Part shown: positions 1-8,221 of the stretch, piece after piece
Numbering within the stretch: the stretch's first letter is position 1
Layout: the number at the start of each line of letters is the position of its first letter
NCBI RefSeq assembly: GCF_019297835.1
Contig: NZ_CP079203.1
Coordinates: 2,267,001 to 2,331,000 of the forward strand
From: Sphingomonas sanguinis
GTDB taxonomy: Bacteria; Pseudomonadota; Alphaproteobacteria; Sphingomonadales; Sphingomonadaceae
Direction: 5' to 3'
Length of the DNA stretch: 64,000 nucleotides
Position numbers and translations under genes: made by a program
The notes under the pieces: model-generated
Databases searched by the model: none
What the model saw: the letters and a program-made list of their open reading frames with translations, nothing else
What the model was told of the DNA's origin: nothing

Positions 1-1229
1 GCCCAAGGGCCGCCATGGACGAACAGCACCATCGGCACCGGCCCGGTCGCGCCCTTCGGCCGGGTGAGATAGGACACTAGGCTCAGCCCGTCGCGCGCCG
101 GGATCTCCACCGCCTCCATCGGGACCAAGGGCGCATCGGCCAGCTCGGGACGGCTGACGTAAAGCTGCTTCAGCGCCTTCGCCTTGCGGTCGTACAGCCA
201 GGTCGAGGCGGGTGCGGTGACCGGATCGAAGGTGACGAGCCATTTGTCGTCGGCATCGGTGCGCGACCCGATCGAGAACTCGCCCTTGTTCTGCGCCTTC
301 AGGAAAGCGAGGTCGGCCTTCACCGCATCGCCCACCGGCACATATTCGTTCTTCAGATAGTCGACGGCATAGGCCTCGACCCGGCCGGTGCGGGGATTGA
401 ACAACCCGCTGTCGACATCGGCCTTGGGGCTTTCGCCCACCACCGTCATCTTGCCGGTCGCCATGTCCTGCGCCATCAGCGCGGCGGTGTTCCGGTTGCG
501 GCTGTCGATCCAGTAGAGCGTCTTGCCGTCGACGGTGAACCCCATCGGCGCGGTGGTCAGCGAGTCGTCCAGGCCGAACTGCACCACCGGCTGTGCCTCG
601 ACCGTCGTGCCGTTGACGCGGTAATAGTCCGATCCGCCATCGGGCCGCGCCTTCGACGCCAGCCGCAGCTTCAACTGGTCGTCGGCGACGAACCCGGCAT
701 AGCCGTCATTCTGCATCACCTTGGTCAGCGCGCCGGTGGTCAGGTTCAGGTCATAGACGTCGTGCCAGCGCGGATCGCGATTGTTGACGCCGACCAGGAT
801 ATGGTCGCGGATCGTCTCGCTGGTACCGACGATCTGGACACGGGTCTTTTCGAACGGGGTCAGCGCCTTTTGCTCGCCGGTCGCGACATTGACGCCGTAG
901 AGCAGGAAGTTCTCGTCGCCGCCCTTGTCGTTGACGAACAGGATCGATTTGGAATCGGGCGACCAGAAGGCCTGGCGGATCGGCCGCGTCTTCTCCGCGG
1001 TCAGGGGACGCGCCTGGTCGGGCGTGGCGATGGGCGCGACCCAGACGTTCAACACGCCGTCGCGCGGTGCGATGAAGCTGATCCATTTCCCGTCGGGCGA
1101 CAATTTCCCGCCGACCTTGGTCGGGTTGCCGAACAGCTTGGCGCGCGGGATCAGCGGCACGTCCGCCGCCATGGTCGCCTGCGCCGTCATCATCGCCACA
1201 CCCGCCGCCAGCAGAGCCTTGAATAGCAT
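1..1229 (-). CDS. S9 family prolyl-oligopeptidase-type peptidase (3' end beyond the left edge)
   Basis: Exported serine peptidase of the dipeptidyl-peptidase/acylaminoacyl-peptidase group (S9). About 409 residues are visible. An N-terminal signal peptide (positively charged start, hydrophobic core, ATMA cleavage region near residue 20) is followed by beta-propeller repeats of the TolB/WD type (for example WSPDSKSILFV and VDGKTLYWIDSRN). The last visible residues, FVHGGPW, are the oxyanion-hole motif that opens the alpha/beta-hydrolase domain; the catalytic Ser, Asp and His lie outside the window. The ATG at 1229-1227 follows a purine-rich GGGGGA site. Family is clear, exact substrate is not. 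Confidence 0.85.
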   Translation of the reverse strand, partial: MLFKALLAAGVAMMTAQATMAADVPLIPRAKLFGNPTKVGGKLSPDGKWISFIAPRDGVLNVWVAPIATPDQARPLTAEKTRPIRQAFWSPDSKSILFVNDKGGDENFLLYGVNVATGEQKALTPFEKTRVQIVGTSETIRDHILVGVNNRDPRWHDVYDLNLTTGALTKVMQNDGYAGFVADDQLKLRLASKARPDGGSDYYRVNGTTVEAQPVVQFGLDDSLTTAPMGFTVDGKTLYWIDSRNRNTAALMAQDMATGKMTVVGESPKADVDSGLFNPRTGRVEAYAVDYLKNEYVPVGDAVKADLAFLKAQNKGEFSIGSRTDADDKWLVTFDPVTAPASTWLYDRKAKALKQLYVSRPELADAPLVPMEAVEIPARDGLSLVSYLTRPKGATGPVPMVLFVHGGPW

Positions 1230-1347
1230 CTCATGTCCCCCTCATGAACTGTGTTGCATGAGCATGTCACCTAAGGATGGATGCGACAAGGGGAAATGCG
1301 GAACACCGGGCACGCACCGACGTTGAATGTCGCAGGGAGGCGGTTGT

Positions 1348-1578
1348 ATGGAACCGATTTTCTACGTGATGGCGATCCTGGGCTGTGGCGACGGCAGCAT
1401 CGATTGCACCGAGGCGAGGATGGTCCCCGCCCGCTATGCGACGATGGCCCAGTGCCGTGCCGACCTGGCGAATCGCATCGCCGCCAATACCGACGTGCCC
1501 TATCCGGTGATCGGCGCGGATTGCCGCCGCATGGGCGCGCAGATGGCGAAGGCCGGGCGTAAGCCGACGCGGGGGTAA
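1348..1578 (+). CDS. Small cysteine-containing hypothetical protein
   Basis: A 76-residue protein beginning MEPIFYVMAILGCGDG. The ATG at 1348 is chosen because a strong GGGAGG ribosome-binding site lies at 1335-1340, seven bases upstream; the longer in-frame start at 1327 has none. It carries four cysteines and a hydrophobic N-terminus without a clear cleavage site. It diverges from the S9 peptidase on its left and converges on crtB on its right, with a perfect inverted repeat between. I do not recognise the family. Confidence 0.6.
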   Translation: MEPIFYVMAILGCGDGSIDCTEARMVPARYATMAQCRADLANRIAANTDVPYPVIGADCRRMGAQMAKAGRKPTRG

Positions 1579-1601
1579 TGCCCTACCCTCCATATCACCG
1601 C

Positions 1602-1703
1602 CCGTTCAGCCTGAGCGAAGTCGAAGGCCAAGGGAATCCGGGTGTCACAAGGCCCACTTAGCGATGTTTTAGCGTGGCCTTCGACTTCGCTCAGGCTGAA
1701 CGG
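1602..1703. repeat. Intergenic palindromic repeat, family A copy 1
   Basis: The arms at 1602-1630 and 1675-1703 are perfect 29-base inverted repeats (core CTGAGCGAAGTCGAAG) around a 44-base loop. The element sits between two convergent genes and could act as a bidirectional terminator. Related but diverged copies lie at 7987-8074 and 31481-31568. Confidence 0.9.
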
Positions 1704-1716
1704 AGGTCGGAGAGTA

Positions 1717-2667
1717 TCAGCGCGGCCGCGTCCATAGCGTCGGATCGCGCGGCACGATCCGCATCCTGTCCCGCCGCGCCGCCTGCAAACTGGCGCGGGT
1801 CATGAAGCCCAGCTTTTCCAGCTTGCCGGTGCCGACCCGCGAGTCCCAGGCGCGCCGCCCCCGCTTGGCGACCTTGCGCCCGATCGCGCCATAGATCGCC
1901 GCCGCCGACAGCACCGCCCAGGCCGAGCGATAGGACAGAGCGGGCGTCCCCATCCGCGCGCTCGCCTCGAACCGGGCGGCCTGGTCGGTCAGCCTCCGCG
2001 CCAGCGCGCTCAGGCCCGGCCGGTGCGAGGGGGCCATGATCGCGTCGGGCGCGATGCTCTTATAGGCGAGCCACTCGCGCGGCAGATAATGCCGCCCCAC
2101 GCCCGCATCCTCGGCGATGTCGCGCGCGATATTGGCGAGCTGGAACGCCATCCCCAGATCGCAGGCGCGGTCGAGCACCGCCTCGTCATCCGGCGCGACG
2201 CCCATCGTCGCCGCCATCATGCAGCCGACGACGCCCGCGACATGATAGCAATAGCGATAGAGATCGTCCTCGGTCTCGGGCCGCCAGTCCTGGGCATCCA
2301 GCGCGAACCCGGCGATCAGGTCGCGCGGCCAGCGATGCGGCATCCCTGTCTCGGCGACGACGACGCGCAGCGCGTCGAAAGCGGGGTCGCCGACCACCCG
2401 GCCCGCCAGCGCTGCCTCGGTCTTCTCGGTCAGCTCGGCCAGCCGCACGGGCGCATCGGCGACGCGGGACATGCCATGGCCGTGATCCTGCCCGTCGGCG
2501 ATATCGTCGCAGCGGCGACACCAGGCATAGAGCAGCCAGGCGCGCGCGCGCGTTTCGGGATCGAACAACAGGCTCGCCGCCGCGAAGCTCTTCGAGCCCT
2601 TGGCGATCGAGTCCCGCGCCGCCGCGACCAGTGCCGCCCGTTCGGCCTGGGCGGCGGGGTCGCTCAC
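1717..2667 (-). CDS. crtB: Phytoene/squalene synthase family protein, probably phytoene synthase
   Basis: Head-to-head condensing prenyltransferase, probably making phytoene from two geranylgeranyl diphosphates for carotenoid synthesis. The 316 residues contain the first aspartate-rich motif CDDIAD (about 53-58) and the second, ARDIAED (about 181-187), followed by GRHYLP, as in bacterial CrtB. The start is the GTG at 2667-2665, which overlaps the TGA of the upstream LOG gene in a GTGA junction, so the two are probably translationally coupled. A longer upstream reading frame to 2904 is a shadow of that gene. Squalene-type (HpnC/D) activity is the main alternative. Confidence 0.82.
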   Translation of the reverse strand: MSDPAAQAERAALVAAARDSIAKGSKSFAAASLLFDPETRARAWLLYAWCRRCDDIADGQDHGHGMSRVADAPVRLAELTEKTEAALAGRVVGDPAFDALRVVVAETGMPHRWPRDLIAGFALDAQDWRPETEDDLYRYCYHVAGVVGCMMAATMGVAPDDEAVLDRACDLGMAFQLANIARDIAEDAGVGRHYLPREWLAYKSIAPDAIMAPSHRPGLSALARRLTDQAARFEASARMGTPALSYRSAWAVLSAAAIYGAIGRKVAKRGRRAWDSRVGTGKLEKLGFMTRASLQAARRDRMRIVPRDPTLWTRPR

Positions 2668-3245
2668 AGGTCGTCCGCGTTCATGCGCACGATCGGCTGG
2701 GTCGGCACATGCGCACCCATCCGGTCGAGCAGGCCGTCCAGCGTGGTGTCGACGATCAGCAGTTCGCGGTGCTGCGGCCGCAGGAAACCGACCTCGCCCA
2801 TCTTGTCCCAGAAGGCGACGAGATGATCGTAATAGCCGCCGGTATTGAGCAGCCCGACCGGATCGGCATGATAACCCAGCTGCGCCCAGCTCAGCGCCTC
2901 CCACAGCTCGTCCATCGTGCCGGTGCCGCCCGCAATGGTGATGAAACCGTCCGACAGGTCGGTGAACGCCTTTTTCCGCTCGTGCATGCCGGGCACGACA
3001 TGCAGCTCGGTCAGGCCGCGATGCGCGACCTCAGCATCGACCAGCGCCTGCGGGATGATGCCGATCACCTCGCCACCCGCCGCCAGCGCCGCATCCGCCA
3101 CCGCGCCCATCAGGCCCAGCCGCCCGCCGCCATAGACGACGCCGATCCCCCGCTCCGCGAGCCCACGCCCGACGTCCCGGGCGGTCCCGATATATTGGGG
3201 GTCGGAGGGGGTCGCCGACCCGCAGTAAATGGCCAATCGCTTCAT
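2664..3245 (-). CDS. LOG family (TIGR00730) Rossmann-fold protein
   Basis: A 193-residue homologue of LOG, the cytokinin riboside 5'-monophosphate phosphoribohydrolase family formerly called lysine-decarboxylase-like. Visible hallmarks are YGGGRLGLMG (about 38-47) and AGGTGTMDE (about 105-113), the form here of the PGGxGTxxE phosphate-binding and catalytic motif, with Ala replacing Pro. The start is ATG 3245 (MKRLAIYCGS), where homologues begin; twelve upstream in-frame residues are low-complexity. The stop overlaps the crtB start by four bases. The bacterial role is probably nucleotide or nucleoside salvage or signalling, not proven. Confidence 0.85.
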   Translation of the reverse strand: MKRLAIYCGSATPSDPQYIGTARDVGRGLAERGIGVVYGGGRLGLMGAVADAALAAGGEVIGIIPQALVDAEVAHRGLTELHVVPGMHERKKAFTDLSDGFITIAGGTGTMDELWEALSWAQLGYHADPVGLLNTGGYYDHLVAFWDKMGEVGFLRPQHRELLIVDTTLDGLLDRMGAHVPTQPIVRMNADDL

Positions 3246-3332
3246 GGAAGAAGCGCTAGGCCATGGGGCCGGGCGGGACAAGCGGGGTTGCGGCCTGTCG
3301 AGCGACGAGGCGCGATGCGAAGCGCCTTTTTC

Positions 3333-4319
3333 CTACAGCATCCCGATATCGCGCAGCCATTGCGCGACCTGTCCCGGCCATTCGCGCGTGACCGGAGCGT
3401 CGGTCGGCCGCATCCCGAACGCATGACCGCCCTTGGCGTAAAGGCGCATGTCGACCGGCACCCCGGCATCGTTCAGTGCCAGCGCATAGGCCATGGGCTG
3501 GCGGATATTGTCGGTGGGATCGTTCATCGCATGAATGATGAGCGTCGGCGGCGCCTTCGGGCTGATCTTCACCCAGGGCCGCAGCTCTAGGCTGTTACGC
3601 CCCTTACTGTCGTCCAGCATCCGCGCGGTATAGGCGATGATGGCGAAGTCGGGGCGCGGGGACAGCCGGTCGGCGGCATCCCGCAGCGGATAGGTACGCG
3701 CGTCCGTATTGCACATGTTCGCGACGAGATAGGCCCCGGCCGAAAAGCCGATCACGCCGATCCTGTGCGGATCGATGCCATAGGCGGAGGCCCGTTCGCG
3801 CAGCAATCCCATGGCACGCTGCGCATCCTCCAGGCCGAGCAGCCTTTCGGGCCGCTGCTGCCGGCCATCGACCCTAGGCCAGACCTGCGGCGTCCGATAT
3901 TTCAGCATGACGCAGGTCATGCCCTGTCGCATCACCCAGTCGCAGATTTCGGTGCCTTCCAGATCGGTCGCCACCACCTCGAATCCCCCGCCGGGCAAGA
4001 CCAGCATGGCAGTCCCGTTGTTGCGCCCGATCGGGCGATAGACGGTCATGGTCGGACGCGTCACATAGCTTGCCCAATGCCATAACCGGCCGCCGACCAC
4101 CCGAGTCCCGTTGCCCGTCGCTTCGGGATGATCGCCGCTGTCGGGCTTGGCGAGCGGGACATTGGCGGGCCAGAGCGGTATCTGCGTGCCGCCATCGGTC
4201 GGCTGCCAAACGCCTTCGCGCTCCACCTTCGGCACCGTGACCGTTTTTTCGCTCTGACCGGGCGCGTTTCCGGCCAGCCCCATCATCAAAAGGGGGGCGA
4301 TCAATCCGAACCGCGTCAA
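3333..4319 (-). CDS. Exported alpha/beta hydrolase (BD-FAE / acetyl-esterase-like)
   Basis: A 328-residue secreted or periplasmic esterase. The start is a TTG at 4319-4317 placed just after a GGAGGAGATGAGGA ribosome-binding stretch; this gives a signal peptide (LIAPLLMMGLAGNAPG). The hydrolase fold shows LPGGGFEVV (oxyanion loop), GFSAG nucleophile elbow, MNDPTDN with the acid, and GGHAFGM with the catalytic histidine. The BD-FAE/Axe families deacetylate plant polysaccharides or cleave feruloyl esters; substrate here is inferred only. The annotated ATG upstream at 4418 would bury the signal peptide. Confidence 0.78.
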   Translation of the reverse strand: MTRFGLIAPLLMMGLAGNAPGQSEKTVTVPKVEREGVWQPTDGGTQIPLWPANVPLAKPDSGDHPEATGNGTRVVGGRLWHWASYVTRPTMTVYRPIGRNNGTAMLVLPGGGFEVVATDLEGTEICDWVMRQGMTCVMLKYRTPQVWPRVDGRQQRPERLLGLEDAQRAMGLLRERASAYGIDPHRIGVIGFSAGAYLVANMCNTDARTYPLRDAADRLSPRPDFAIIAYTARMLDDSKGRNSLELRPWVKISPKAPPTLIIHAMNDPTDNIRQPMAYALALNDAGVPVDMRLYAKGGHAFGMRPTDAPVTREWPGQVAQWLRDIGML

Positions 4320-4463
4320 ATCCTCATCTCCTCCGCAGGCGTGGATGCCGCAAGACGGCTCATGCCGCCGCATCACGGGAGACTTTGCTATCGGCGGGAT
4401 AGGGCGCCGACAAAGCATGTTTGATCGGGGCCGATCGGAATTTATCTCATGACGGCGCGCATG

Positions 4464-4497
4464 AAAAAGGGCGGCACGGACATGCCGTACCGTCCCT
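4464..4497 (-). terminator. Probable intrinsic terminator of the CsbD-like gene
   Basis: On the minus strand a GC-rich hairpin (GGGACGGTACGG pairing with CCGTGCCGCCC, one bulge and one G-T pair) is followed by five T residues, beginning about 20 bases after the stop codon of the CsbD-like gene. Confidence 0.6.
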
Positions 4498-4518
4498 TTT
4501 GGACACGGGTTGCGTGGC

Positions 4519-4803
4519 TTACTTGCCGCGCAGCGTGTTCAGCAGCGCAAGACCCACGACGCCGCCCAGCGCGGCCGAGGCGAAGGGACGATCCTTCACG
4601 AACTGGCGCGCCTGGTCGATCAGCGGGCGGACCGTCTGGTCGACGCTGGTCTTGGCATCGCCGAACGCCTTCTGCGTCTTGCCGCTCAGCTGTTCGCCCT
4701 TGCCCTCGGCTTCCATCGACTTGTCGCCCAGCATGGCGCCCATGCCCTGCTTAACCTTGCCGCCGAAGTCGGTGGCCGCACCATTCATCGTGTCGGTGTT
4801 CAT
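4519..4803 (-). CDS. CsbD-like stress protein with glycine-zipper membrane tail
   Basis: A 94-residue protein. Residues about 1-50 carry the repeated KVKQGMG / GKGEQLSGK pattern of CsbD-family general-stress proteins. The C-terminal third (DRPFASAALGGVVGLALL) looks like the membrane anchor of ElaB/YqjD (DUF883) inner-membrane proteins, giving a soluble CsbD part tethered to the membrane. ATG 4803 has AGGAGA about nine bases upstream. A weak EcfG-like promoter (GGAAAC with GGTT 15 bases downstream) lies at 4868-4844 on the same strand, which would fit general-stress control but departs from consensus. Confidence 0.75.
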   Translation of the reverse strand: MNTDTMNGAATDFGGKVKQGMGAMLGDKSMEAEGKGEQLSGKTQKAFGDAKTSVDQTVRPLIDQARQFVKDRPFASAALGGVVGLALLNTLRGK

Positions 4804-5011
4804 CGAACATCTCCTCATTCGCTTCGGGATGATGGAGGGTCAAAACCCGGAAGGCCGCCAATGTTTCCTGGTATCTTTGCACTATTCGACCAACCGATAC
4901 GCACAGTGGCACCATCGACTACGCGCTTGAATCGCAAGCGTTATGATTTTTCGACTTGGCGGGCGATCGACGGTATGATCCCGGGCTTGCCCAACGGCCT
5001 TGAGGTCTGCG

Positions 5012-5635
5012 ATGCGAAACGCGATAGTGATGGGTGTCGTCCTGATCCTCGTCGGCGCTGGCGCCCTTTTCTATGGCAGGCAACCCGTCGAACAGCCCGG
5101 CGCGACATCCGCGCCCGTCCTCGTCGTTCGACGCGATCCGGCAATACCGACGCCGATACCTAGCCCACCGAAAGTCGCCCCGGTCACGCCCGTTACCCCG
5201 CCCGCCGATGCGACTTCTCCGATGCCGCAGCAGCGCCCCCTGCCCGACGATGGCCCGCCGCCGGTCGACATGCTCAGCGGTCCAACCGAAAGCATGCGCC
5301 AAAGGCTGGCCTATGAACGGCGCAAGAACGACCAGGCGGCCCGGTCGGAGGCGGTCCTGCAGACCAGCTACGACCGGCTGAAAGGTATCGGCTCGGCGGG
5401 ACGCAAGATCGATATCATTTGCGGCCTTTCGGTCTGTCAGGTTTCGGGCAGCATCGCGAGCATGCCCGGCGGCAGCATGAGCGACGTCATGGAGGCCGTT
5501 CAGTCCGAGGCGCTGATGCGGGACATGGCGGCGCAAGGCTATGAACTTGAAGGGTCGACCTTCGGCCCCGGCGCTGCGGGACGCCCGATGTTCGTGACCT
5601 ATTACAAGCGGATCGCGCCCAAACCATCCAGTTGA
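5012..5635 (+). CDS. Hypothetical single-pass membrane protein with proline-rich linker
   Basis: A 207-residue protein with one N-terminal transmembrane segment (MGVVLILVGAGALFYG), a proline-rich stretch at about residues 35-90 and a C-terminal globular part with one close cysteine pair (ICGLSVCQVSG). ATG 5012 has TGAGG six bases upstream. The layout suggests an inner-membrane-anchored periplasmic domain joined by a flexible linker. The CGLSVC pair could form a disulfide. Family not recognised. Confidence 0.7.
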   Translation: MRNAIVMGVVLILVGAGALFYGRQPVEQPGATSAPVLVVRRDPAIPTPIPSPPKVAPVTPVTPPADATSPMPQQRPLPDDGPPPVDMLSGPTESMRQRLAYERRKNDQAARSEAVLQTSYDRLKGIGSAGRKIDIICGLSVCQVSGSIASMPGGSMSDVMEAVQSEALMRDMAAQGYELEGSTFGPGAAGRPMFVTYYKRIAPKPSS

Positions 5636-5684
5636 ACCACCCCCGCCCTTTCCCCACCCCCGCAGCCTCGCTACATGCACGGCG

Positions 5685-7454
5685 ATGGTCGCCGACCCCC
5701 TTGCCAAGCTCCACGAAGTTTTCGGGTACAACCAGTTCCGGGGTGTCCAGGAACAGGTGGTCGACCGCGTGCTCGCGCGGCAGCGGACGCTGGCGGTCAT
5801 GCCGACGGGTGCTGGCAAGTCGCTCTGCTACCAGTTGCCCGCCGTGATGATGGACGGGTGCTGCGTCGTGGTCAGCCCGCTGATTGCTTTGATGCACGAC
5901 CAACTGCGCGCCGCCGAGGCGGTCGGCATTCGCGCCGCCACCCTGACCAGCGTCGACCAGAACCGCGCCGAGACCGTCGCGCGCTTCCGCGACGGGCAGC
6001 TCGACCTGCTCTATGTCGCGCCCGAGCGCGCGTCGTCGGGGCATTTCCGCGAGTTGCTCGGCTCCGCGCCGCTCAGCCTGTTCGCGATCGACGAAGCGCA
6101 CTGCGTCAGCGAATGGGGGCATGACTTCCGCCCCGACTATCGCCTGCTCGAACCGCTGATGGACGCCTTTCCAGAGGTGCCCCGGCTCGCGCTGACCGCG
6201 ACCGCCGATGCGCATACCCGCGCCGACATCGCCAAGCAGCTGGGCATCCCGACCGAGGGCATGATCGTCTCGGGCTTCGACCGGCCCAATATCCGCTATG
6301 CGATCAGCCCCAAGGCGAATGTGAACCTGCAGATCGCGCGGGTGGTCGCCGACACGCCCGGCCCCGGCATCGTCTATGCCCAGACGCGCGCAGCGACCGA
6401 GAAGCTGGCCGAGGCGCTGGCGCGGACCGGCCGTCCGGTGCGTGCCTATCATGCCGGGCTGGACCCGGCCGTGCGCGCGAAGAACCAGGCCGATTTCGTG
6501 GCGAGCGAAGACATGGTGATCTGCGCCACCGTCGCCTTCGGCATGGGCATCGACAAGCCGGACGTCCGCTTCGTCGCGCATGCCGGACTGCCAAAATCGA
6601 TCGAGGCCTATTATCAGGAAACCGGCCGTGCGGGCCGCGACGGCGACCCCTCGGTCGCGCATCTCTTCTGGGGTGCCGACGACTTCGCCCGCGCGCGCCA
6701 GCGCATCGCCGAGGTCGAGCCCGAACGTCAGCCGGGCGAACGCGCGCGGCTGGCGGCGCTGGGCGCGCTGGTCGAGACGGGCGGGTGCCGCCGCCGCATC
6801 CTGCTGCGCCACTTCGGCGAGGACCTGGTCGAGGACTGCGGCAATTGCGACAATTGCTTAGGGAGCCCCGATGCCGTCGATGCGACGACCGTAGCGCAGA
6901 AATTCCTCTCGGCCGTGTTCCGCACCGGCCAGTTGTTCGGCGCGGGCTATATCGAGCAGGTGCTGACCGGCCAGTCGACCGAGCGCAGCCTGATGAACGG
7001 ACATGAGGCGCTGTCGGTCTGGAACATCGTCTCGGGCGACGAGGCGGCGTTGCTGAAGCCCGTTCACCGCGCGCTGCTGCTGCGCGACGCGCTGCGCACC
7101 AATCACCATGGCGGGCTGGAGTTCGGACCTGCCGCCCGTGCGCTCATCAAGGGCGAGGCGCGGCTGTCGCTGGTCGTGCCGCCCAAGCGCGAGAAGAAGG
7201 GCCGTCGCGCCGCGCCGGTCGCCGCCAATCCGGCGGACAATCCGCTGTTCGAGGCGCTGCGCGCCAAGCGTCGCGAGCTGGCGCAGGAGGCGGGCGTGCC
7301 GCCCTACGTCATCTTCCACGACTCGGTGTTGCGCGATATGGCGGCACAGCGACCGACCAGCCGCGCGGCGCTGTCGTTGCTGTCGGGGATCGGCGCGCGC
7401 AAGCTGGATGCTTATGGCGAAGCGTTTCTGGCGGTGATCCGCGAGGCGGACTAA
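5685..7454 (+). CDS. recQ: ATP-dependent DNA helicase RecQ
   Basis: A 589-residue 3'-5' superfamily 2 DNA helicase for recombination and replication-fork repair. Walker A PTGAGKS is at about 40-46, DEAH at 136-139, and motif VI QETGRAGRDG lies in the second RecA-like domain. The RecQ zinc site follows (CRRR, then CGNCDNC at about 385-391), then the winged-helix RQC region and a C-terminal HRDC domain (NPLFEALRAKRRELA to the end). Full length for the family. ATG 5685 gives the normal N-terminus. Confidence 0.97.
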   Translation: MVADPLAKLHEVFGYNQFRGVQEQVVDRVLARQRTLAVMPTGAGKSLCYQLPAVMMDGCCVVVSPLIALMHDQLRAAEAVGIRAATLTSVDQNRAETVARFRDGQLDLLYVAPERASSGHFRELLGSAPLSLFAIDEAHCVSEWGHDFRPDYRLLEPLMDAFPEVPRLALTATADAHTRADIAKQLGIPTEGMIVSGFDRPNIRYAISPKANVNLQIARVVADTPGPGIVYAQTRAATEKLAEALARTGRPVRAYHAGLDPAVRAKNQADFVASEDMVICATVAFGMGIDKPDVRFVAHAGLPKSIEAYYQETGRAGRDGDPSVAHLFWGADDFARARQRIAEVEPERQPGERARLAALGALVETGGCRRRILLRHFGEDLVEDCGNCDNCLGSPDAVDATTVAQKFLSAVFRTGQLFGAGYIEQVLTGQSTERSLMNGHEALSVWNIVSGDEAALLKPVHRALLLRDALRTNHHGGLEFGPAARALIKGEARLSLVVPPKREKKGRRAAPVAANPADNPLFEALRAKRRELAQEAGVPPYVIFHDSVLRDMAAQRPTSRAALSLLSGIGARKLDAYGEAFLAVIREAD

Positions 7455-7464
7455 GCTGCCGGGC

Positions 7465-7977
7465 ATGAGCGCCCCAACCCTGACCACCGCGCGGCTGACC
7501 TTGCGCGGCCATCATCCCGACGATCTCGACGCGCTGGCGGCGATGTGGGCCGATCCGGCGGTCTATGGAATGATCGGTGGCCAGCCGCGCCCGCGCGAGG
7601 ATGTCTGGATTCGGCTGTTGCGCTCGGTCGGGTGCTGGACGGTGTTCGGCTATGGCGCCTGGGTGGTGTGCGACCGGACGACCGGGCAGGTGCTGGGCGA
7701 TATGGGCCTTCTGGAATCGCGGCGCGCGATCGTGCCCGAACTGACGGTGCCGGAGACGGGATGGACGCTAGTTCCGACGGCGCATGGCCGGGGATTTGCG
7801 GCCGAGGCGATGCGTGCGGTACTCGACTGGGCCGATGGACGAGGCCTGACGCGGACATGCTGCATCATCGATCCGGGGAACGCCGCCTCGATCCGACTGG
7901 CGGAGAAGCTGGGCTACGGTGCGCCGGTCGAGGGGGTCTATCATGAGCGCCCGATCCGGATTTTCCACCGGGGTTGA
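7465..7977 (+). CDS. GNAT family N-acetyltransferase (RimJ/RimL type)
   Basis: A 170-residue acetyl-CoA-dependent N-acetyltransferase. It starts with TLTTARLTLRG, the usual first strand of RimJ/RimL-like proteins. The acetyl-CoA loop is seen as PTAHGRGFAAEAM (about 109-121), followed by DPGNAASIRLAEKLGY, typical of the final helix and strand. It starts eleven bases after the recQ stop and may be cotranscribed with it. Substrate unknown. Confidence 0.9.
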   Translation: MSAPTLTTARLTLRGHHPDDLDALAAMWADPAVYGMIGGQPRPREDVWIRLLRSVGCWTVFGYGAWVVCDRTTGQVLGDMGLLESRRAIVPELTVPETGWTLVPTAHGRGFAAEAMRAVLDWADGRGLTRTCCIIDPGNAASIRLAEKLGYGAPVEGVYHERPIRIFHRG

Positions 7978-7986
7978 TCCCAACCT

Positions 7987-8074
7987 CCGTTCGCACTGAG
8001 CGAAGTCGAAGTGCATGGGAATACGCCTGCGGCGAGGTTGCGGCGTGGGCTTCGACTTCGCTTAGCCTAAACGG
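7987..8074. repeat. Intergenic palindromic repeat, family A copy 2 (degenerate)
   Basis: The left arm at 7987-8011 and the right arm at 8050-8074 are imperfect inverted copies of the element at 1602-1703, sharing the GAGCGAAGTCGAAG core. It begins ten bases after the acetyltransferase stop codon and may terminate that transcript. Confidence 0.8.
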
Positions 8075-8087
8075 CGGTGGAGGTAGA

Positions 8088-8221
8088 GTTCGCGCGGAGG
8101 CGCGGAGGTGTCACGCTCGGCCAACAGGCACTTCTCATCATCGACGGTGCGGCGAAGTCAGCGGGCAAATAGATGGCCGACGCCGACACCCATCCAAACC
8201 TCTCTGCGCCTCCGCGCGAAC
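8088..8221. repeat. Intergenic inverted repeat, family C (inner arms only)
   Basis: The arms at about 8088-8110 and 8199-8221 are near-perfect inverted copies, written GTTCGCGCGGAGGCGCGG on the left. The same arms occur nested inside a larger repeat at 34654-34795. The right arm overlaps the first codons of the sterol desaturase reading frame if its ATG at 8173 is used. Confidence 0.8.

Noticed and set aside
1717..2904. A longer crtB start at 2904
   Set aside because: The added 79 residues are Arg/Ala low complexity overlapping the LOG gene; the GTG at 2667 gives the usual N-terminus.
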